DNA of 61,351 nt from Nocardiopsis alborubida (lineage in GTDB: Bacteria > Actinomycetota > Actinomycetes > Streptosporangiales > Streptosporangiaceae). Shown in pieces: positions 56,191 to 61,351 of this stretch. The notes beneath the pieces were generated by a model that saw only the letters and a list, made by a program, of their open reading frames with translations, had not been told where the DNA came from and did not search any database. The stretch lies in NCBI RefSeq assembly GCF_012396365.1, contig NZ_JAAXPG010000040.1:1-61351 (forward strand), in the 5' to 3' direction. Each line of letters starts with the position of its first letter. The stretch's first letter is position 1. The position numbers and the translations under genes are program-made.

Positions 56191-56433
56191 ATGAGGAGGA
56201 AGGAAGGGATGATCGACGTTAATGACTTCACCGGGACAACCGCTCTTGCAACAGACGAGAACGGAAACCAAACCTTCCCGCAATCCATCCTCGACTGACC
56301 GAAAGGGCACCCGAGCAGGAGAAACTAAGTGCTCGATGTTATTATCGAAGCCTCTCGGCAGGAAAATCTGTCAGAGGTGATCGAGGAATACATAAACTCC
56401 TACCAGAACACCTACGAGGCGCGCAACAACTAA
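56191..56433 (+). pseudogene. Fragments of a decayed gene
   Basis: Two small frames remain: 56209-56298 (MIDVNDFTGTTALATDENG) and 56329-56433 (VLDVIIEASRQENLSEVIEE). A third piece, GDYAPNVYSDEEEG, is readable just before them in a third frame. Together with 55561-56093 they look like the ruins of one longer protein gene broken by frameshifts. Confidence 0.45.
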
Positions 56434-56441
56434 GGATACCG

Positions 56442-57647
56442 ATGAGAAAAAAGAACCTCGCTTTGATAGCGGGTGCTTCTGGTGTCAGCGTAGCCGCCCT
56501 GGTAGCCGGGCTGGTGGTGGTTCCCCGCCTATCACCGGAACCGCCAATGATCGATCATCGTACTGCGGACGACCTCGGTGTCCGTGCATCGGGTGAGGTC
56601 AGATACCTACGCGAGTTTGAGGACATCGAACCGAACACCGACGTGGAGATCACGCGACTGGTGTGGGCGAGAGCGTCCGCCGTCGCCGTGACACCCCACG
56701 GAGTGACCGGCGTCGGGCCATCCGACGGGGAGCAGCGATGGCACTACCTCGTTCCCGGTACCGACGTCGCCGTGGGTTTTCCTGGCGGAGGCGAGTACAT
56801 CGCCGTCGCCCACACCGAGGAAGGCCTGTTCGAGGACCAGGTGAACGAGGTGCTCCTCGATCCTCTGACCGGAGAGATAGAGAACCGGACGGTCCTCAGC
56901 CCGGCAGGGGAAACCACGACCCCGGAGGACGTGGTCGCCCACGGCAGCGAACACTCACGTCTCCTGTTCCTGAAGGAGGAGGGGCAAACGTTCCTGGTCG
57001 CTCAACGGCGGCAGGACCAGGAAGAGCTCTGGCGTCTGGATCCAGCGGACCTCTGCGGCGGTGATCCGCCGTCCGAAGACGACGTCCGTCTCGCCAGTGG
57101 TTCATCGAACGCCTATCTGTCCGTTCTGTGTCACGGACAGGGGGCTGCGCGAATCGCGGCACTCGACTTCGGAACCGGTGACCTGGTGTGGGAACGGGAG
57201 TTCACTGCGGAAGGCCTGGATTCCCCACCCGAGCTCCTCCTGGCCGACTACGGCACCGACTACGGTACGGACACCGACGCCTACGCCCGCACCCTCTCGG
57301 GAGAATTCGGTTCGAACTACCTCTACCTGTCCGACAAGGATGGCGGGACCTTCGGGGCGGACCTGTGGGGGATCGAAGCGGTGGCGGACGTTCTCCCCTC
57401 ACCTGGAGAGGACACTGGCGAGGCCCCCGAGGCCGTCGTCGTGGGGCATCCCGACACCGTCAATCTGACGGTAGCCCTCCGAGGTGCGGCGCTGCTGGTC
57501 GAAACAGGTGCCGTCGGCATCGATGAGTTCGATGATCACCTTCTGTACGAGGATGACGAACAGATACGGCTCATCCGGGATTCCCTGGAGCGGTCGGGCG
57601 TCCACTCCCTCAACCTGGTTCTGGACGGCCTGTCCCACGTCGGGTAA
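56442..57647 (+). CDS. Membrane-anchored PQQ-like beta-propeller protein
   Basis: A 401-residue protein with an N-terminal membrane helix (about 6-28) and an extracytoplasmic domain rich in blade-like strands (VTGVGPSDGEQRWHYLVPG, LDPLTGEIENRT, ALDFGTGDLVWEREF) typical of PQQ-repeat propellers. Domain calls stop there. It follows the broken gene by eight bases and belongs to the type VII region. A repeated Tyr-Gly-Thr-Asp (DYGTDYGTDTDAY) stands out near residue 270. Confidence 0.7.
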   Translation: MRKKNLALIAGASGVSVAALVAGLVVVPRLSPEPPMIDHRTADDLGVRASGEVRYLREFEDIEPNTDVEITRLVWARASAVAVTPHGVTGVGPSDGEQRWHYLVPGTDVAVGFPGGGEYIAVAHTEEGLFEDQVNEVLLDPLTGEIENRTVLSPAGETTTPEDVVAHGSEHSRLLFLKEEGQTFLVAQRRQDQEELWRLDPADLCGGDPPSEDDVRLASGSSNAYLSVLCHGQGAARIAALDFGTGDLVWEREFTAEGLDSPPELLLADYGTDYGTDTDAYARTLSGEFGSNYLYLSDKDGGTFGADLWGIEAVADVLPSPGEDTGEAPEAVVVGHPDTVNLTVALRGAALLVETGAVGIDEFDDHLLYEDDEQIRLIRDSLERSGVHSLNLVLDGLSHVG

Positions 57648-57841
57648 CGGATCGTGGATGTAGCACACGCCCATGGCCATGTGAATGGCGGCGCACCCGG
57701 CCGGGGCGTCGTGTCGTCCCGGACCGGATAATGGGTACCGCGTCCCGGACCGAACCTCGGCGTCCCCGGGACAGTCCCACCCCGTGCCCCGTGCCCCCGT
57801 GGCTTCCCGACCGACCCCGTCGTCCCCCGAAAGGCAGCTCC

Positions 57842-58966
57842 ATGCGGCGCCCCCTCGCCCTGACCTCGGCAGTGTGCCTGCTCGCCCTGACCGCGTGCAC
57901 CGGCACGTCCGGCGACTCCGGCGGCGGACCCGGGACCGCGGAGGAACTGGCCGAGGAGGGGTTGTCCGGCCTGGCCCTGCTGCACCGGGGCTTCGAGGGC
58001 GGCGATCCGGAGGCCGCCCAGGTCCTGGTCTTCCACGACCCCGAGACCGGGCAGCCGCTCCAGCGGATCGCGCTGCCCGAGGGCGCGGTCGACCCGATGG
58101 CCCGGGACCTGTCCGTGCACGCGCAGTTCTCCGCTGACTGGACGTACTTCGCCTACGTCACCGAGGAGCCCAACACCGTGCAGGTGGCCACGCTCACCGA
58201 CCCGCAGGAGTCCGGCGCCGAGGAGGTCTCCTACCAGCCGGTCGAGTCCGTCCCCGCCTCGGAGGGGGCGGTCCTGTCCCGTCCGGTCATCAACGGCGAC
58301 CGGCTGTGGTTCGTCTCCGACACCCCGCAGGACGGCGTGCCCCCACAGGTGCTGTCGGTGCCGCTGGAGGCACCGACGGGCACCCCCAACCAGGAGGGCA
58401 GCCTCCTGATCGGCGAGAACCAGCGGCCCAGCGACTGGGCGCTGACCCCGGACGGGTCGCTGCACATCCGCAACAGCGTGCAGACCCGCCAGAGCAACGC
58501 CGTCGACGGCGGCAGCCTCGTGGTTCGGGAGACGGCGGACAGCGTCGTCAACGCGACCCTCAACGTCGACGGCAGCCAGTGGCAGACCTTCGACAACTCC
58601 CTGGTGTGGGGCGGGGGCACCGCCCTGCTGCGTCCCGACGCCCCCGCCGACGGCGGGGAGCCCCCGGCGGGCGCGTACCTGGTGACGGTGGAGGGACAGG
58701 GACACACGGCCACACGGCTGCTGGAGGAGAGCGACGGGCCGGTGGTGCAGTACGCGCCCTCACCCGAGCGCGACGCGGTCCTGCTCCAGACCAGCGGGTC
58801 CTGGCACCGGGTGGACCTGGCCGGGGGAGAGGCGGGAGAGGCCGCGGAGCTCTTCCCCCGCCTCCACGACTCGTCCATGGACGGCTGGCCGCTGGCGGTG
58901 CGCTGGGTGACGGAACCGGTGACCGCGGACCCGAGCGCGAGCCCCGGTGCGGACGGCGGCCAGTGA
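57842..58966 (+). CDS. TolB-like propeller lipoprotein
   Basis: A 374-residue lipoprotein. The signal LLALTAC places the lipid Cys near residue 19 (CTGTSGDSGGG linker), followed by a propeller-like body (VHAQFSADWTYFAYVTEEP, TPDGSLHIRNS). AAAGG lies before the ATG. It resembles the kinase propellers of this locus in its SPDG-type turns. It is likely surface-exposed, near the type VII exporter. Confidence 0.72.
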   Translation: MRRPLALTSAVCLLALTACTGTSGDSGGGPGTAEELAEEGLSGLALLHRGFEGGDPEAAQVLVFHDPETGQPLQRIALPEGAVDPMARDLSVHAQFSADWTYFAYVTEEPNTVQVATLTDPQESGAEEVSYQPVESVPASEGAVLSRPVINGDRLWFVSDTPQDGVPPQVLSVPLEAPTGTPNQEGSLLIGENQRPSDWALTPDGSLHIRNSVQTRQSNAVDGGSLVVRETADSVVNATLNVDGSQWQTFDNSLVWGGGTALLRPDAPADGGEPPAGAYLVTVEGQGHTATRLLEESDGPVVQYAPSPERDAVLLQTSGSWHRVDLAGGEAGEAAELFPRLHDSSMDGWPLAVRWVTEPVTADPSASPGADGGQ

Positions 58967-59269
58967 GAGCGCCGACGGCCCGCGTCGGCCGAACCCCCGC
59001 CCCGGCCGGGTCCGTGCACGGCGGCGTCCGACCGGACCCGTGGCCGGAAGCGGTCAACCGCCGCGCCTGGGACGCTGCCTGCGATCGGGCCGATCGCCGC
59101 CCACCGGCCAGTGTCACAAGAAGCGCACCTCCGTTGACCGAGAGGTGCGATCCTTACTATCGTCCGTATTCTCCCCTCTTTACCGTGGCCACACGAATCC
59201 CCACTCGCACACGGTCCGAGACGGCGAAGAGGCGGCCCCTTCCACCCCCAACTCCCGGGAAAGGCCCAG

Positions 59270-59605
59270 ATGTCCCACGTCGGTCTTGAAAACGTCAACA
59301 GCCTCGCGGTCGGCGGTGAGCAGCTCGGACTGGAGTCCGAGGGCATCCGCACCCAGATGAACCAGCTCATCCAGGACATGAGCAACGACGCCGACGCCCT
59401 CCAGGGCGAGGCCCTCGCCCGTTTCCGTGAGGCCCGCGAGCAGCTCACCGAGCGCTTCGACGAGCTGATGTCCTGGTGCAGCCAGAACGGCATCAAGCTG
59501 AACGAGGGCCAGGGGCAGTTCAACATCACCGACTCCGACTCCAGCTCCGACTTCTCCCAGGCCGGAAGCGACCTCGGCGGCCTCTCCCGCCCGGTCAACG
59601 CCTGA
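59270..59605 (+). CDS. WXG100-like ESX protein with altered motif
   Basis: A 111-residue helical protein in the ESX position: two helices (about 8-40 and 48-75) joined by a turn. Where WxG is expected it reads Leu44-Gln-Gly46, and a Trp occurs late (Trp69). A Ser/Asp-rich tail (FNITDSDSSSDFSQ) follows instead of a simple YxxxD/E signal. GAAAGG-type upstream sequence is weak. It precedes a canonical WXG100 gene by 40 bases, so the two probably form a heterodimer exported by EccC. Confidence 0.78.
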   Translation: MSHVGLENVNSLAVGGEQLGLESEGIRTQMNQLIQDMSNDADALQGEALARFREAREQLTERFDELMSWCSQNGIKLNEGQGQFNITDSDSSSDFSQAGSDLGGLSRPVNA

Positions 59606-59645
59606 GGCGTTCTCCCTTCCCCCGTTCTCCGCAGAAAGGTTTCCC

Positions 59646-59936
59646 ATGAGTCAGTTCGACGTGTACGGCGACGTCGCGGGCCTCCAGGGTCTGGCCGAGG
59701 ACCAGCAGGCCCACCTCGGCCGCTTCTCCGCCATCATGAGCCAGATCAACGAGCAGTCCCAGAGCACCGTCAGCCAGTGGGAGGGCTCGGGCAGCTCCCA
59801 GTTCCAGTCCAAGGCCACGGAGTTCGACACCCAGTTCTCCGAGGTCAACGCCGCCTTCGCCAAGGTGATCGCCGCGACCGGCAACACCGCGGACAACTAC
59901 GGGAGGCTGACCCGCTACCTCGACGGACTGTTCTAG
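59646..59936 (+). CDS. esxA: WXG100 family ESX secretion substrate
   Basis: A 96-residue WXG100 protein with Trp45-Glu-Gly47 (SQWEGSGSSQF) between two helices. Near the end is a YGRLTRYLDGLF segment; Tyr-Leu-Asp could provide the YxxxD/E-type signal only loosely. AGAAAGG precedes the ATG. It is the likely partner of the protein at 59270 and a substrate of EccC. The symbol is used for family only; the precise ESX type is not assigned. Confidence 0.9.
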   Translation: MSQFDVYGDVAGLQGLAEDQQAHLGRFSAIMSQINEQSQSTVSQWEGSGSSQFQSKATEFDTQFSEVNAAFAKVIAATGNTADNYGRLTRYLDGLF

Positions 59937-59950
59937 TAGGCTGAGCGGCG

Positions 59951-60295
59951 ATGTCGTCCCCATCCCCCGCGTCCGCCCCGGCGGACCCGGATCCGCAGCT
60001 TCCCGAGGCGTTCCACTACACGCCCAACGAGGAGAAGTACGTCCTCCAGGCGGACGCCCTGCGGCACCGGCAGCTGCGGTCGGCCCTCATGTACGGTTCG
60101 AGCCGGTACTGGCGGCGGCGGCAGCAGGTGTGGCCCGCGGTGATCGGCGGGCTCATCCTGGTCGCACTGATCTGCGGGGTCATCGCCCTCATCGGGGCCT
60201 TCGGCAGGCAGCAGGAGGTCAACGAGGAGCGCGGTTGGGGCGCCCGCCAGCAGATGTTCCAGAGCCCGGCCACCGAGGCGCCCTCGTCTCCGTAG
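59951..60295 (+). CDS. Small single-helix membrane protein of the type VII locus
   Basis: A 114-residue protein with a soluble N-terminus (FHYTPNEEKYVLQADALRHR), one membrane helix (about 62-86, AVIGGLILVALICGVIALIG) and a short outer tail. I do not recognise its family. It starts 14 bases after the WXG100 stop and is probably co-expressed with it. Confidence 0.7.
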   Translation: MSSPSPASAPADPDPQLPEAFHYTPNEEKYVLQADALRHRQLRSALMYGSSRYWRRRQQVWPAVIGGLILVALICGVIALIGAFGRQQEVNEERGWGARQQMFQSPATEAPSSP

Positions 60296-60369
60296 CACCC
60301 GGTGCCGCCTCCCCCGTCTCCTGACGGGGATCCTCCACACCACGAACACCACCAGGGGGACGCTCTCCC

Positions 60370-61351
60370 ATGTCCGGCTCCGAGCACGCCGCTTGGGCGC
60401 CCGGTTACGGCAACCCGGCCCTGCTCCGCCAGGGACGCCGCGCCCGGATCGTGCGGGCCACGCGCTCCACGAGCGGTGCCGACGTCGTGCTCAAGGTCCT
60501 GCCCGAGCACCTTGGACGCGCCGAGCTGAACCAGCTGCGCGACCTCAGCGGGGTCCCCGGTGTGGTCCCCCTGCTGGACGCGGGGACCACCGCCGAGGGT
60601 GACCTGTTCGTGGTGCTGCCGTTCTACGCGGACGGCTCCTTCGGCGACATGCTCGCCCGGAGGGGACCCGCTCCGGTCCAGGAGGCGGCGGCCGTCTCGC
60701 GGAGCGTGGCGGCGGCGCTGGAGTCGATGCACGGGCGCGGGCTGCTGCACGGGGACGTGTGCCCCGGCAACATCCTGCGGGCCGGCCGGACCCCGGTGCT
60801 GACCGGCTTCGGTTCCGTCCACCGGTCCGGGGAGGCCCTGCCCCCGCCCGACCCGGCGACGGAGTCGTTCCTGCACTCGGCGCCCGAGGCGCTGCGGGGT
60901 GAGCCACGCACGCCGGCCTCCGACGTCTACCAGCTGGCGTCCACCGTCTGGACGATGCTGATGGGGCACACGCCGTTCTCGTCGACGGACGGAACGCCGT
61001 TCGACCCCCGCGGCTACGCCGAACGCGTCCTGACCCAGGAACCCAAGCCGGTTCCCCGCTCCGACATCTCCCGCAAGCTGCGGGGAGTGCTCACCCGGGC
61101 GCTGGCCAAGCTGCCCGAGGAGCGCTTCGCGACCCCGGCGGCGTTCGCCTCGGCCTTCGAGCAGGCGCGCGTGTCCCGGTCCGCCACGGCTCCGGGCGCG
61201 ACCGGCGGCCAGGAACCCCTGAGCGGTGCGCAGGCGCCGATGAGCGGGCCCCGGACACCGCTGTCGGGGCCGCAGGCGCCCATGACCGGCTTCCAGACCC
61301 CGGCCGCGGACGCACAGGCCCCGCACCCCGGGCCGCAGCACCCCACGGCAC
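60370..61351 (+). CDS. Kinase-like protein of the type VII locus (partial, runs off the end)
   Basis: At least 327 codons, open to the window edge. The kinase fold keeps the ATP Lys42 (VVLKVLP) and HGDVCPGN (127-134, catalytic Asp129 and Asn134 kept, Arg of HRD replaced by Gly). DFG is replaced by Gly146-Phe-Gly (LTGFGSV) and the glycine loop is poor (PALLRQGRRARIV). The metal-binding Asp is therefore lost and activity is doubtful. After residue about 265 the chain is a Pro-rich repeat region with LSG.QAPMSGP. Such kinase-like genes are common in actinomycete type VII loci. AGGGGGA precedes the ATG. Confidence 0.85.
   Translation, partial: MSGSEHAAWAPGYGNPALLRQGRRARIVRATRSTSGADVVLKVLPEHLGRAELNQLRDLSGVPGVVPLLDAGTTAEGDLFVVLPFYADGSFGDMLARRGPAPVQEAAAVSRSVAAALESMHGRGLLHGDVCPGNILRAGRTPVLTGFGSVHRSGEALPPPDPATESFLHSAPEALRGEPRTPASDVYQLASTVWTMLMGHTPFSSTDGTPFDPRGYAERVLTQEPKPVPRSDISRKLRGVLTRALAKLPEERFATPAAFASAFEQARVSRSATAPGATGGQEPLSGAQAPMSGPRTPLSGPQAPMTGFQTPAADAQAPHPGPQHPTA

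Overview
The window is very GC-rich, with GTG/TTG starts and many overlapping stop/start pairs. It carries actinomycete marker families: a BldC-like regulator, a WhiJ/DUF397 pair, a GerW-type sporulation protein, a type VII secretion (ESX-like) locus and a graspetide cluster. An actinomycete is near certain. A Nocardiopsis-like member of the Streptosporangiales is my best guess, but that is inference. No rRNA, tRNA or CRISPR array was recognised.

1-10.3 kb is a class II lanthipeptide operon entered part-way. It holds a precursor whose core closely matches haloduracin beta, an intercistronic hairpin, LanM, LanT with a C39 peptidase, a second LanM, a 61-aa membrane protein, and an ABC ATPase/permease pair. 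Two LanM enzymes plus a beta-type precursor imply a two-peptide lantibiotic, with the alpha precursor probably just left of base 1. 10.6-18.6 kb is a three-gene unit: YqiJ/NfeD-like membrane protein, flotillin, and a 1676-aa DUF3686-type AAA ATPase.

18.5-23.4 kb is a young duplication zone. A unit made of the ATPase gene's 3' tail, a convergent SUFU-domain gene and a secreted repeat-domain protein gene occurs twice in tandem. The first SUFU copy has decayed to remnants, and a third, one-domain relative of the secreted proteins follows. 23.5-26.0 kb (minus strand) is a graspetide operon: precursor, ATP-grasp ligase and PIMT-like methyltransferase. 26.2-29.7 kb holds BldC-like, anti-sigma-like, XRE and DUF397 regulators.

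29.8-39.7 kb is mixed accessory DNA: TetR with two tetO-like operators and a divergent membrane protein, an acyl-CoA dehydrogenase, an orphan VapB antitoxin, an SDR, a PPOX-family protein, immunity-like genes, a transposase scrap and an MFS transporter. Several tandem and inverted repeats lie between them.

40.3-48.2 kb contains four paralogues built as [kinase]-TM-beta-propeller: one has lost the kinase domain, two are intact and one is a pseudokinase. 48.3-61.35 kb holds a DUF3558-like lipoprotein, a GerW protein and a type VII secretion locus. That locus has divergent eccD/eccC, a broken gene, a propeller protein, a lipoprotein, two WXG100-like proteins, a small membrane protein, and a kinase-like protein cut by the window end.
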